DNA of 38,886 nucleotides from Clostridiales bacterium (lineage in GTDB: Bacteria; Bacillota; Clostridia; HGM11327), in the NCBI GenBank assembly GCA_015056385.1, contig SVGI01000011.1, positions 1 to 38,886 of the forward strand. The letters are read 5' to 3'. The position numbers and the translations under genes are program-made. Below, in pieces: positions 24,322-32,386 of the stretch; position 1 is the first letter of the stretch; the number at the start of each line of letters is the position of its first letter. The notes beneath the pieces were generated by a model, which was given only the letters and a program-made list of their open reading frames with translations, was not told the origin of the DNA and ran no database searches.

Positions 24322-25356
24322 TCAGCCTCTTCTTTGCGCCGTGGATGAGCGTTCAATGAAGGAGGGGGTAACCGAAAAGGGAGGTGTCCTCTGGGGGACC
24401 TCCTCAATATCGTCAATAAGCATATTTACTGCGTGGAAGCCTGCCTCGTAGGCCCTTTGGTCCGCAGTGGTGAGGGAGGGCGTTACCATTGATGCGGTTT
24501 CAATATTGTCAAAGCCTGCAACGGATATATCCTCGGGCACTCTTACTGAAAGCTCCGAAAGCTTCTGGATTATGCCTATTGCCGTCATATCGTTTACGGC
24601 AAATACTGCGTGAGGCAATTTTGTGAGGGCGGCTATCTGAGTTGCTATATCCCTGCCGTTTCTGAATTCGTATGCTCCGCTTCCCGTTTCGCTTTCATCC
24701 TCCGAGATAAATATAAGGCTCTCATCAACGTCTATGGATAAGGCAGTAAGGGCGTCCTTATAGCCCTCAAACAAAAGGCGGCGGCTTTCGATAGTAAGAG
24801 GCGAGGATGCAAAAGCTATACGCCTGTGGCCAAGTGAAATAAGGTGCTCCACAAGCCTTTTTGCGCTTTCACGGCGGTTGAAATCTATCCCCTCGGGGTT
24901 ACTTGCATCTATGTCGATAATCTTTATGCCTCTTGAAATGTAGGGTATAAGATAATCCCCTGATGCAGCCACAGATGAAAGGAGTATTCCCCCCACCTGC
25001 TTTTCGCAAAGTGTACGCAGGTATTTCTGCTCCGTTTCCTCGTTTCGCATGGAGTTACACAAAAGGATGCTGTACCCCCTTTTGTTTGCTCCCCGCTCCG
25101 CACCCAGCACAAGCTCCGTATAAAACGGGTTTGAAACGTTGGGGATTATTATGCCTATATCCTTCGAAACTGATTGCTTTAACATTCTGCCTATGGCGTT
25201 TGGTACGTAATTCATGCTTTGCGCCGCAGAGAGAATTTCGTTTCTTGTCTGCACGTTTACGGGATAGGAGCTGTTGGAGAGCACGCGGGACACTGTGGCA
25301 GAGCTATACCCTGTCTTTTTTGCTATCTGGCTTATGGTTGCCCTTTTTGCGCTCAT
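24322..25356 (-). CDS. LacI family transcriptional regulator
   Basis: The 344-aa regulator has an N-terminal LacI helix-turn-helix (ATISQIAKKTGYSSATVSRV, about residues 6-25), a hinge helix (NAIGRMLKQ), and a periplasmic-binding-protein-like effector domain (DIGIIIPNVSNPFYTELV onward). Such proteins are usually repressors released by a sugar or sugar derivative. It heads the minus-strand cluster of dehydrogenase, AEC carrier, cupin and aminotransferase, and has a LacI-type operator just upstream. Autoregulation together with control of the cluster is therefore the likely role. The effector is unknown. An AAAAGGA ribosome binding site precedes the ATG. Confidence 0.94.
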   Translation of the reverse strand: MSAKRATISQIAKKTGYSSATVSRVLSNSSYPVNVQTRNEILSAAQSMNYVPNAIGRMLKQSVSKDIGIIIPNVSNPFYTELVLGAERGANKRGYSILLCNSMRNEETEQKYLRTLCEKQVGGILLSSVAASGDYLIPYISRGIKIIDIDASNPEGIDFNRRESAKRLVEHLISLGHRRIAFASSPLTIESRRLLFEGYKDALTALSIDVDESLIFISEDESETGSGAYEFRNGRDIATQIAALTKLPHAVFAVNDMTAIGIIQKLSELSVRVPEDISVAGFDNIETASMVTPSLTTADQRAYEAGFHAVNMLIDDIEEVPQRTPPFSVTPSFIERSSTAQRRG

Positions 25357-25375
25357 ACGAATATCCTTTTCTCTG

Positions 25376-25395
25376 TATAGAAATCGTTTTCTATA
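25376..25395. promoter_or_regulatory. LacI-type operator
   Basis: TATAGAAATCGTTTTCTATA is an inverted repeat with perfect 8-bp arms (TATAGAAA/TTTCTATA) around a central CG, the hallmark of LacI-family sites. It lies between the promoter and the LacI start codon, where a bound repressor would block transcription. Confidence 0.75.
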
Positions 25396-25404
25396 AGTAG
25401 CAAT

Positions 25405-25433
25405 ATTGTATCACAGTAAAAATATTTGTGCAA
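25405..25433 (-). promoter_or_regulatory. Sigma-A promoter for the LacI cluster
   Basis: Minus-strand TTGCAC (25433-25428), 17-nt spacer, TACAAT (25410-25405), directly upstream of the operator. Confidence 0.7.
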
Positions 25434-25528
25434 GTAAATAAAATATAAAATAAAGGTGTAAAGGGCGTATATTGAAAATAACAGAAAAAAATGGTATATT
25501 AAACATAATAAGAACAAGGCGGTTTTAT

Positions 25529-26353
25529 ATGAATAATATTAAGGTTAGTAACGTATTGGAAATACTTAACAGGGCGTACCCCTTTTCCCTGGCTTTGGAA
25601 TGGGATAACGTAGGGCTTCTTGTGGGCTCGCCTCAACGTGAGGTTACGGGAATTGTTACAGCCCTGGACCTTACGGACGAGGTAATAGATAAGGCAATAG
25701 AAATAAACGCCTCTCTTATAATCACTCACCACCCGATAATGTTTTCTCCTGTAAGGAGTATATTGGCGGATGAGGGGGAGGGTAAGCTTATATTTAGGCT
25801 TATAAAAAGCTCAATATCCTTAATAGCCGCCCATACGAATTTTGACGCAGCCCGTGGCGGTGTGGATGAGGCCTTTGCCAAAAAAATATGTAATGCCGTG
25901 GGTGCAGATATTGAAAGCATAGAGATTATGGAAAAATCGCCTCTTGATGCCTCCTGCGGAACAGGCAGAATATATAGCTTAAACGAAAAGTCAACAGCTC
26001 TTACAGTTGCAAAAGGGCTTGAGACTGCATTTGGGGCAGGCGCCCTTGTAGCCCTACCCGAAAAGGAGGTAAGCCGTGTAGCAAGCGTATGCGGAAGCGG
26101 CGGAGATTATTGGGATATGGCGCTTAAAATGGGGGCTGACCTTATTATAACCGGCGAATCAAGCTACCATAAGGCATTGGACGGGGCAAAAATGGGTATA
26201 TCAACAATAGTGCTCGGGCACGATGTATCCGAGGCACACGCTCCCGGTGTGCTTGCCGACTATTTACAAAACTCCTTAAATAGTGTACAATATAAGATAC
26301 GCATCGAGTGTGCCGATGTAAGCCCTCTTTTTAAGAGTGCAGCATGCCGTTGA
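25529..26353 (+). CDS. Nif3-like dinuclear metal centre hexameric protein
   Basis: The ORF track uses an upstream TTG; the ATG at 25529 has AAGGCGG about 8 nt before it, giving 274 aa. Nif3/YbgI-family features are EWDNVGLLVGSP near residue 23, LIITHHPIMF (metal His pair), AAHTNFDAARGGVD, and the late GHDVSEAHAPGVLADYL with the remaining His and Glu ligands. The family forms toroidal hexamers with two metals per subunit. Proposed activities include GTP cyclohydrolase-like or nuclease-related functions, none firmly settled. It is followed closely by the zinc-ribbon gene and rnpB, a recurring order in Firmicutes. Confidence 0.9.
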   Translation: MNNIKVSNVLEILNRAYPFSLALEWDNVGLLVGSPQREVTGIVTALDLTDEVIDKAIEINASLIITHHPIMFSPVRSILADEGEGKLIFRLIKSSISLIAAHTNFDAARGGVDEAFAKKICNAVGADIESIEIMEKSPLDASCGTGRIYSLNEKSTALTVAKGLETAFGAGALVALPEKEVSRVASVCGSGGDYWDMALKMGADLIITGESSYHKALDGAKMGISTIVLGHDVSEAHAPGVLADYLQNSLNSVQYKIRIECADVSPLFKSAACR

Positions 26354-26378
26354 TGAAGGAATTGAAAGGACATTTGTT

Positions 26379-27101
26379 ATGAACCAGTTGGAACTTCTGC
26401 TTGCTCTTCAGGCGATTGATGAGGAGATCACTGCGTGTGAGGAAGAAAAAAAGAGGTTGCCTGTACGCCGTACCATATCCGATTTGGCAAGTGAGATAAA
26501 AACTCTTCAGGAAAAATATTTACAGCTTGAGGAATGGGTTACAAAGACAGAGGCAAAGGCGACTGCATACGCAGATGAGCTTAAGCAGCTTACCGCAAAA
26601 ATGGATACTCTCCGTGTATCCTATGAAGCGCTGTCCGATGATGAGCCAATAGAAAAGCTTACAGAGATTTACAATCAGATAGAAGCCGTTCATAAGGCAA
26701 TAGAAAAGAGAAAGGGCTCACTTGCCACAGCTCTTTCACAGGCTGAAAAAACCTCCAAGCTGGCAGGTGAGCTTGCAAAGCTTATATCCAAAAAGCGCAG
26801 TGAATACGATGAGCTTCGCCCCCAGTACGATGCGCTTGCCGCTGAAATAGACGTAAAAATAAAGGCTATAAGGGAGCGCTACAATGCTGTTGCAGTGCAG
26901 ATAGAAAAGCCCCTTATGAACAAATACGAGGCGTCAAGGGCAAAGCATAAAAGGCCGCTTGTAGAAATGTCCGGCGGGGCCTGCAGGGGCTGCAATATGT
27001 CCCTTTCCAGCGTGGAGCAGCATAAGGTTGCGGCATCTGTGGTATATGCCTGCGAAAATTGCGGACATCTTCTCTACGTGCCGGAAAACGTATCAGGATA
27101 A
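26379..27101 (+). CDS. Coiled-coil zinc-ribbon protein (zf-RING_7 / C4-type)
   Basis: The start at the ATG 26379 has AAAGGA 8 nt upstream; the ORF track start at 26337 lies inside nif3. The 240-aa protein is a long alpha-helical coiled coil (about residues 1-180) ending in a four-Cys zinc ribbon: GGACRGCNMS and YACENCGHLLY. This is the PF02591-type family found next to nif3 in many Firmicutes. A role in nucleic-acid or chaperone-type interactions has been proposed, and the exact function is unclear. It is very likely co-transcribed with nif3, 25 nt away. Confidence 0.85.
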   Translation: MNQLELLLALQAIDEEITACEEEKKRLPVRRTISDLASEIKTLQEKYLQLEEWVTKTEAKATAYADELKQLTAKMDTLRVSYEALSDDEPIEKLTEIYNQIEAVHKAIEKRKGSLATALSQAEKTSKLAGELAKLISKKRSEYDELRPQYDALAAEIDVKIKAIRERYNAVAVQIEKPLMNKYEASRAKHKRPLVEMSGGACRGCNMSLSSVEQHKVAASVVYACENCGHLLYVPENVSG

Positions 27102-27117
27102 AATATAAGTAAAGATT

Positions 27118-27455
27118 TTGAGCGGGTCAGGCGGTCGCGTGCCTTTACGGTGCGAGGAAAGTCCGGGCTCCACAGAGCAAGGGTGCCGGATAACGTCCGG
27201 TGAAGGCGACTTTAAGGAAAGTGCAACAGAAAATAACCGCCGTGCGTTATGCGCGGTAAGGGTGAAAAGGCGAGGTAAGGGCTCACCGCATTCCCGGAGA
27301 CGGGCGTGGCAGTGTAAACCCCACCCGGAGCAAGGCTGAGGGCAAAAAACGGTTGCTCGCCGTGTCCTCGTGAGTGCCGCTTAAGCCACTCGGCAACGGG
27401 TGGCTTAGATAGATGACCGTCCAACGACAGAACCCGGCTTACCGATCCGTCTCAA
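27118..27455 (+). ncRNA. rnpB: RNase P RNA component
   Basis: The catalytic RNA of RNase P, which matures tRNA 5' ends. The conserved blocks are present in order: GAGGAAAGTCCGGGCTCC, GTGCAACAGAAA, GATAGATGACCGTCC and CAACGACAGAACCCGG. The ends pair as P1 (TTGAGCGGGTC with GATCCGTCTCAA), which sets the boundaries at about 27118 and 27455. The length, about 338 nt, fits a compact type A RNA, but the class is my inference. It begins 16 nt after the zinc-ribbon gene, so it may be read through from it or have a buried promoter. A terminator follows. Confidence 0.95.
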
Positions 27456-27462
27456 CAATTTT

Positions 27463-27492
27463 AAGAGTGTACCCACAAGGTGCGCTCTTTTT
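27463..27492 (+). terminator. Terminator after rnpB
   Basis: AAGAGTGTACC pairs with GGTGCGCTCTT over 11 bp (two G-U pairs), followed by a T run. Confidence 0.85.
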
Positions 27493-27516
27493 GTTTATTG
27501 AAAAAAATTAATGTAG

Positions 27517-27545
27517 TTGTAATTTCGGGCGATATTTGATATTAT
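27517..27545 (+). promoter_or_regulatory. Sigma-A promoter for GT4 glycosyltransferase
   Basis: TTGTAA (27517-27522), 17-nt spacer, TATTAT (27540-27545). Confidence 0.55.
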
Positions 27546-27584
27546 TATAGAAAATGACTGTTTGGTCGATATTACGGAGAAGGT

Positions 27585-28883
27585 ATGAAAATAGCAATTT
27601 GTTCCGATAGCTTTTTACCAATAATAGACGGTGTTGGAAGGGTTACCTATGAGTATGCAGACAGGCTTGCCAGGCGTGGCCACGAATGCCACGTAATAAC
27701 ACCTGTTGAGCCCTATTGCTATAAGGGTGGCTTGAGCTTTGAAATAAACGATTATTGGAGCGTTAAAACATCCTCCTCATACCAGTACAGAACGGGGCTT
27801 ACAATCTTAGACCCTCACTATCTTGAAAAAATACGCTATCAGAGGTTTGACGTTATTCACGCGCATACTCCTGCATCCTCGGGGCTTGAGGCTGTGCGCC
27901 TTGCATCAAGGCTCAGGGTGCCCCTTATAGGTACGTTTCACTCCAAGTATTACGACGATTTCAAAAAGATGACGGGAAGCGACATGGTTGCAAGCCTTGG
28001 TGTAAAATATGTTGTAAGCTTTTACGAAAGGTGCGACGAGGTGTGGACGGTAAGCAACAATGCCGCGGAAACTCTGCGCTCCTACGGATATAAGGGTGAC
28101 ATTGTTGTAGTGCCCAACGGCTCAATTACGGAAAAGGCTGTGGACCCCTCTGCTGCTCAACGTGCAAGGGAGCAGTTTAATATTCCCCAGGGCCGCCCCA
28201 TGCTTTTATACGTAGGGCAGATAGACAGAAAGAAAAACCTTGTACATATAATGGAATCCGCGGGAATACTTGCCAAAACCCAGGATTTTACACTTGTTTT
28301 TGCGGGAATGGGCGTGGATATGGATATGCTTAAGGCAAAGGCAAAGGGTATGGGGATAGAGGATAAGGTGATTTTTACAGGCCACATATACGATAAGAGC
28401 CTTCTGGACGGTCTTTATGGGCTTGCGGACCTCTTTATTTTCCCGTCCCTTTACGATACTGCAGGCCTTGTTGTGTGTGAGGCGGCTCTTATGGGTACAC
28501 CCTCCCTTGTTGTAAAGGGAAGCGCCCCTGCAGAAAGGGCAACTCATATGAAAAACGCTGTTGTGTGTGATGATACACCCTCATCCATAGCAGGGGCAAT
28601 ATCAGACTATATTGCCTTGCCGCAGAGTCAAAAGGATATTATCTGCCAAAACGCATACAGGGATATACCTATCCCATGGGATAACGTTATAGATATTGCG
28701 GAAAAGAGATACTGCGATATTATTGAAAAGGGTACTGTAAAGAGGGATATTCTCGGTAATTTTTCAAAGAGTGAAAGGCGGGTAACACCAAGGGTGGTTG
28801 AGGCAAAGCCTAAAAAAACAGGAAAAATAAGGCAGCCGAAAAAGGAAAGCAACGTTGTTGTAAAAAAGAATTTAGAGATATAA
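27585..28883 (+). CDS. GT4 family glycosyltransferase
   Basis: The 432-aa protein is a GT-B enzyme. The N-terminal acceptor domain starts with IAICSDSFLPIIDGVGRVTYEYADRLARRGHECHVI and has GTFHSKYYDD; the C-terminal donor domain has MLLYVGQIDRKKN, then the E(x7)E-like YDTAGLVVCEAALMGTPSLVV. This resembles alpha-mannosyl- or alpha-glucosyl-transferases of lipids, such as processive 1,2-diacylglycerol glucosyltransferases. The C-terminal 40 residues are Lys-rich (RQPKKESNVVVKK), suggesting attachment to the inner membrane surface. Substrates are not assignable. It has its own promoter and terminator. Confidence is high for the family and low for a product. Confidence 0.9.
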   Translation: MKIAICSDSFLPIIDGVGRVTYEYADRLARRGHECHVITPVEPYCYKGGLSFEINDYWSVKTSSSYQYRTGLTILDPHYLEKIRYQRFDVIHAHTPASSGLEAVRLASRLRVPLIGTFHSKYYDDFKKMTGSDMVASLGVKYVVSFYERCDEVWTVSNNAAETLRSYGYKGDIVVVPNGSITEKAVDPSAAQRAREQFNIPQGRPMLLYVGQIDRKKNLVHIMESAGILAKTQDFTLVFAGMGVDMDMLKAKAKGMGIEDKVIFTGHIYDKSLLDGLYGLADLFIFPSLYDTAGLVVCEAALMGTPSLVVKGSAPAERATHMKNAVVCDDTPSSIAGAISDYIALPQSQKDIICQNAYRDIPIPWDNVIDIAEKRYCDIIEKGTVKRDILGNFSKSERRVTPRVVEAKPKKTGKIRQPKKESNVVVKKNLEI

Positions 28884-28892
28884 GGCTAATAA

Positions 28893-28920
28893 CAAAGGCA
28901 GGAATTATTTCCTGCCTTTG
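28893..28920. terminator. Bidirectional terminator
   Basis: A perfect 12-bp stem (CAAAGGCAGGAA / TTCCTGCCTTTG) with loop TTAT lies between convergent genes. Confidence 0.8.
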
Positions 28921-28924
28921 TTTA

Positions 28925-29635
28925 TTATCTTCTTGATTCGCTTCCGTTTATATTGGCTACGGGGAAGGATTCCTCAAGGTGAAGAGCCTCGGGGTGTGTA
29001 ATATTGCAGGTAATAAATTCCTTTACACGGGCAAGCCCCTCTCTTGCATTAAAATAATACTGTCCGGCGTAGCTTCTTAAATCACTGGGGAAGCCCATAG
29101 CCTCAAGCCCTAAGGACTGTGCTATGTAAAGGGCTCTGGGCAGGTGATAGCTTTGGGTAACTATTATTATTTTCTTTGCGCCGAATACCTCCTTGGCTCT
29201 ATATACGCTTTCATAGGTGGAGTATCCGTGGTAGTCGGTGTATATTGCGTCCTCCTCAACGCCCTGCTCAAGTGAAAAGGTGTACATAACGTGGGGCTCA
29301 CTGTACGGGGTAACGTTGCCGTCCCCGCTTAATATAAGGGCAGGGGCAAGTCCGTTTTTATATATATCTATGGCGGTTTTTAGCCTGTCCTCCAGCATGG
29401 GGCAGGGCTTATCGTCCCATGCTCCTGCGCCTAAAACAAGAATACAGTCTGCCTGAAGCTCCTGAAGCTCCTCGTAATCCTCTGCAACAAGGTATCCCCC
29501 TACGGTTTTAACTACGGTATTGAGAATAACCGCCGCAGCTATTATAACCGCAGCAATGCCTATAAGTATAACGAATATATCCTTTATTTTGTCCTTTCGG
29601 GTAAGGTGCTTTTTAAGGGGCGGGTTAAGCGACAT
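28925..29635 (-). CDS. YdcF/SanA-like protein (DUF218)
   Basis: The ORF track starts at 29677; the Met at 29635 has AAGGAG about 10 nt upstream and is preferred (236 aa). After a basic N-terminus there is one membrane helix (DIFVILIGIAAVIIAAAVIL), then the DUF218 domain with DCILVLGAGAWDD, ALILSGDG, the conserved Glu in HGYSTYESV, and VTQSYHLPRALYIAQ. This family includes SanA (vancomycin sensitivity, envelope barrier) and the SAM-binding YdcF. It probably sits in the membrane with the domain outside. Its enzymatic role is unknown. It is a single minus-strand gene. Confidence 0.88.
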   Translation of the reverse strand: MSLNPPLKKHLTRKDKIKDIFVILIGIAAVIIAAAVILNTVVKTVGGYLVAEDYEELQELQADCILVLGAGAWDDKPCPMLEDRLKTAIDIYKNGLAPALILSGDGNVTPYSEPHVMYTFSLEQGVEEDAIYTDYHGYSTYESVYRAKEVFGAKKIIIVTQSYHLPRALYIAQSLGLEAMGFPSDLRSYAGQYYFNAREGLARVKEFITCNITHPEALHLEESFPVANINGSESRR

Positions 29636-29922
29636 TTTTGCGTATCTCCTTGCTTTATGGTTAAGATATATTACCATTTTTACCTATGAAAGTAAAGGGG
29701 CTTAAAAAGCCTGGCACAAAACGGTGTTTATCGGAAAATACAGTAAAAATAATTTAAACACGGACCTTCCTTGATTCAAAATTAATAAAATCTTAAGCTC
29801 TTATGGGGCGGTGTAATAAAATACCCCCCGTATGAATATTTATTCTAATGCGAGGAGATTGCATTACCTCAAAAACAAGGGAGGGAGGGTGCGGAAACAC
29901 ATTTATTTCTGCACAGAAAAAT

Positions 29923-30231
29923 ATGAGCTACGAGGAAAAAAACAATAATCCAACTGTTGTTCCCAACGAAAATACACCTATGCACACGCTTAAGCTTGAG
30001 GGCAGAAGGCGGGTATCTCTTACAGGGGTTAAGGATGTGGACGGCTTTGACGAGCATACCGTAATACTTGTTACCACACAGGGTATGATGAGTATATACG
30101 GGGAGGACCTTCACATAACGAAGCTTAACGTTGACGAGGGTGTTTTGTGTGTAGACGGACGTATAAACGCCCTTCAGTACAGCGACGGAGAGAATAAGGG
30201 TAAAAACGTATTGGGCAAGCTGTTCAGGTGA
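29923..30231 (+). CDS. yabP: Sporulation protein YabP
   Basis: With the Met at 29923 the product is 102 aa. The ORF track begins 75 nt upstream, and neither start has a strong SD. The core LKLEGRRRVSLTGVKDVDGFDEHTVILVTTQGMMSIYGEDLHITKLNVDEG matches the YabP/YqfC family. YabP is made in the mother cell during sporulation and works with YabQ in spore coat/cortex assembly. The pair here is not followed by divIC as in Bacillus. It indicates a spore-forming host, though genes of this family also persist in lineages with reduced sporulation. A sporulation sigma promoter could not be recognised with confidence. Confidence 0.86.
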   Translation: MSYEEKNNNPTVVPNENTPMHTLKLEGRRRVSLTGVKDVDGFDEHTVILVTTQGMMSIYGEDLHITKLNVDEGVLCVDGRINALQYSDGENKGKNVLGKLFR

Positions 30232-30236
30232 TGTAG

Positions 30237-30563
30237 GTGAACGTAATACTGGATTCTCTTTCCTATGAGATAGGGGGATTTTTTATTTGCTTTGCCGCAG
30301 GTGTGGGTATGTGTATATGTATTTTACTTACTACACATCTTTTGAAATGGAAAACAAGGGAAAATGAGGGGGCAAGGCGGCCGCCCACAGCCCTTATGCT
30401 TCTTGATATTATGTGGGGGATTGCCTGGGGAGTAATATTATTTCTTGTTATGCTTAAATTTAACGGCGCAGAGCTTAGGGTATATAACTTTGCGGCAACG
30501 GCAGCAGGCGCAGGCGCGGTGCTTTTTATAAAATCCAAAATTCTCAAAGGAAAAACGCGGTAG
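30237..30563 (+). CDS. yabQ: Spore cortex protein YabQ
   Basis: The 108-aa membrane protein starts at a GTG 5 nt after yabP, with AGGTGATGTA upstream. Three helices are visible: FFICFAAGVGMCICILL, MLLDIMWGIAWGVILFLVML, and VYNFAATAAGAGAVLFI. The order and sequence (GAELRVYNF near the third helix) fit YabQ, a membrane protein needed for cortex formation in the mother cell. It is probably co-transcribed with yabP. Shorter than Bacillus YabQ (about 210 aa), as is common in Clostridia. Confidence 0.8.
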   Translation: MNVILDSLSYEIGGFFICFAAGVGMCICILLTTHLLKWKTRENEGARRPPTALMLLDIMWGIAWGVILFLVMLKFNGAELRVYNFAATAAGAGAVLFIKSKILKGKTR

Positions 30564-30613
30564 CATGGAGAATAAAAATATACTCAAACCATACTTAAAA
30601 TACAAATTTGGAG

Positions 30614-30619
30614 TATAAT
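30614..30619 (+). promoter_or_regulatory. Possible -10 box for the serine hydrolase
   Basis: TATAAT is centred about 26 nt before the ATG, but the -35 (ATACTT at 30591) is weak. It lies between yabQ and the hydrolase, with an ATACTC/GAGTAT inverted repeat. Confidence 0.4.
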
Positions 30620-30642
30620 ATAATAAAAAAGGAGGCTTGGGT

Positions 30643-32385
30643 ATGGATATTAAATGGCAAAGAAATGCTGTAAGGATGCTGAGAAGAATTGCTAATACAG
30701 GGGCCCCCACTATACCCTGTGCAGCCTTTATACCCCAGAAGCGGATTGTGGAAAGGGGTGAGGCGGTAAGTCCCCTTTGCCGTTGCTCCCCTGAAAGCCT
30801 TGGGGTAAGCAGTGAATATATAGAAAAATTTCTGGACGTCCTTGAAAGGGATAGGGACGTAAACCCCCATACCCTTATGATAATCAGGAATTCAAGGGTT
30901 ATATTCGAGGGAGCCTTTGAGGGGTATTCTCTGGATATTCCCCACATAACCCATTCTGCCTGCAAAAGCATAACAGCCCTTGCCATAGGTATTATGGTGG
31001 ATGAGGGGCTGATAAGTGAGGATACCAAAATTGTGGATATCCTTGGGGATAAAATGAGCTCCGTAGCCCAGATAAGGCTTAAGGATATGGAATTAAGGCA
31101 TCTTCTTACCATGTCCTCCGGTGTAAGCTTTAACGACGTTGGCCTTGCTACCTGTGAGGATTGGGCAGAGGCGTTTCTTGATTCAAGGCTTAAATTTGCC
31201 CCCGGGGAAGCGTTTATGTATAACAGCATGAACTCCTATATGCTCTCCTACATCGTAAAAAGGGTAACGGATGAGGGCTTAAGTGAATTTCTGGATAAAA
31301 GGCTGTTTTCCTATATGGGCATAAAGGATTATTATTGGGAAAGATGCCCCAGGGGAATAGAAAAGGGCGGCTGGGGCCTGTATATGCTTACGGAGGACCT
31401 TGGCAAGCTTGGGCTGCTGGTGCTTAATAAGGGTATGTATGGTGGAAAGCAGCTTGTAAGCCGTGAATGGATAGAGAAAATGACAACCGCCCATATGAGC
31501 GCCCCACCCTCTACGGGTGAATACGATTACGGCCTTCATACCTGGCGCCACAGGGGCGCTCAGGGCTTTATATTTAACGGTATGTTCGGGCAAAACGTGT
31601 TTGGCTTTCCTCAAACGGATACGGTGGTTGTGCTTACCGCAGGCAACAACGAATTTTTTCAGAGCACACCCTGCTATAAGCACGTAAACGCCTTCTTCTC
31701 TAAAAAATATTGGAGCGACGGTATTGTTGAGGATAAATGGGCGTATGAAAGCTTAAGGAAAAGAGGAGATACCCTTAAAAGAAAAAGGGATTATCTTATA
31801 GCTAACCCAACATCAAAAAATATGGAGAGTGAGGACGTAAGAGCCTTTTTTAACGGAAAACGCTATGAAATAAAGGGTGGTGAAAGCGCATCCCTGATGC
31901 CCCTTGTAATTCAGGCTATGAGCAATAATTATACGCCCGGCTTAAGGGAGATAGGCTTTGAGGCTGTTGACGGGGGCTTAAGCATTTCCTTTAAGGAGGG
32001 TATGCGCACCCACGTATTGCCCCTTTCACAGGGTAGTGTGGAATATACAAGCCTTAATTTCTCCGGTGATGAATATAAGGTAAGCGTTATGGGCAGATTT
32101 ACCTTTAACGAAAATGACGACCCTGTACTTATGATAAAGTGTAATTTCTGTGAAACGTCAAGCACCAGAGATATAAAGCTCGTATTTTTTAAGGATAGCG
32201 CAGACGTTTATTTAAGTGAAACTCCCGGATACGGGCTTTTTGAAAACGGCAGAAGCGCAATAGACGGGGTGATGCCGGGTGGTAAAATGGTGAAGCTTAT
32301 TCTGGAAAAGGCGGATATGGAGTCTATAACAAAAAGAACAAGGGAGGTGTTTGAGCCTCACCTTGTTGGGACGTTAAAAAAATAA
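30643..32385 (+). CDS. Serine hydrolase (class C beta-lactamase/esterase fold)
   Basis: The start is the ATG at 30643, 7 nt after GGAGG; the track TTG at 30637 is too close. The 580-aa protein has a PF00144-type domain with SxxK in HSACKSITALAIGIMVDEGLI (catalytic Ser and Lys, about residues 108-111), a Tyr motif in FMYNSMNSYML, and HTWRHRG as the third-motif region. A C-terminal part of about 200 aa (NPTSKNMESEDVRAFFNGKRYEI onward) has no recognised family. There is no signal peptide, so it is probably cytoplasmic. Family members are esterases, DD-peptidases or beta-lactamases. A clinical-type beta-lactamase is unlikely given the missing leader. Confidence 0.85.
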   Translation: MDIKWQRNAVRMLRRIANTGAPTIPCAAFIPQKRIVERGEAVSPLCRCSPESLGVSSEYIEKFLDVLERDRDVNPHTLMIIRNSRVIFEGAFEGYSLDIPHITHSACKSITALAIGIMVDEGLISEDTKIVDILGDKMSSVAQIRLKDMELRHLLTMSSGVSFNDVGLATCEDWAEAFLDSRLKFAPGEAFMYNSMNSYMLSYIVKRVTDEGLSEFLDKRLFSYMGIKDYYWERCPRGIEKGGWGLYMLTEDLGKLGLLVLNKGMYGGKQLVSREWIEKMTTAHMSAPPSTGEYDYGLHTWRHRGAQGFIFNGMFGQNVFGFPQTDTVVVLTAGNNEFFQSTPCYKHVNAFFSKKYWSDGIVEDKWAYESLRKRGDTLKRKRDYLIANPTSKNMESEDVRAFFNGKRYEIKGGESASLMPLVIQAMSNNYTPGLREIGFEAVDGGLSISFKEGMRTHVLPLSQGSVEYTSLNFSGDEYKVSVMGRFTFNENDDPVLMIKCNFCETSSTRDIKLVFFKDSADVYLSETPGYGLFENGRSAIDGVMPGGKMVKLILEKADMESITKRTREVFEPHLVGTLKK

Positions 32386-32386
32386 A

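Noticed and set aside
27118-27339. 73-aa ORF
   Set aside because: It lies in the RNase P RNA gene, whose conserved blocks explain the sequence.
30565-30618. 17-codon ORF after yabQ (possible divIC remnant)
   Set aside because: There is no similarity to DivIC, and it overlaps promoter-like sequence.
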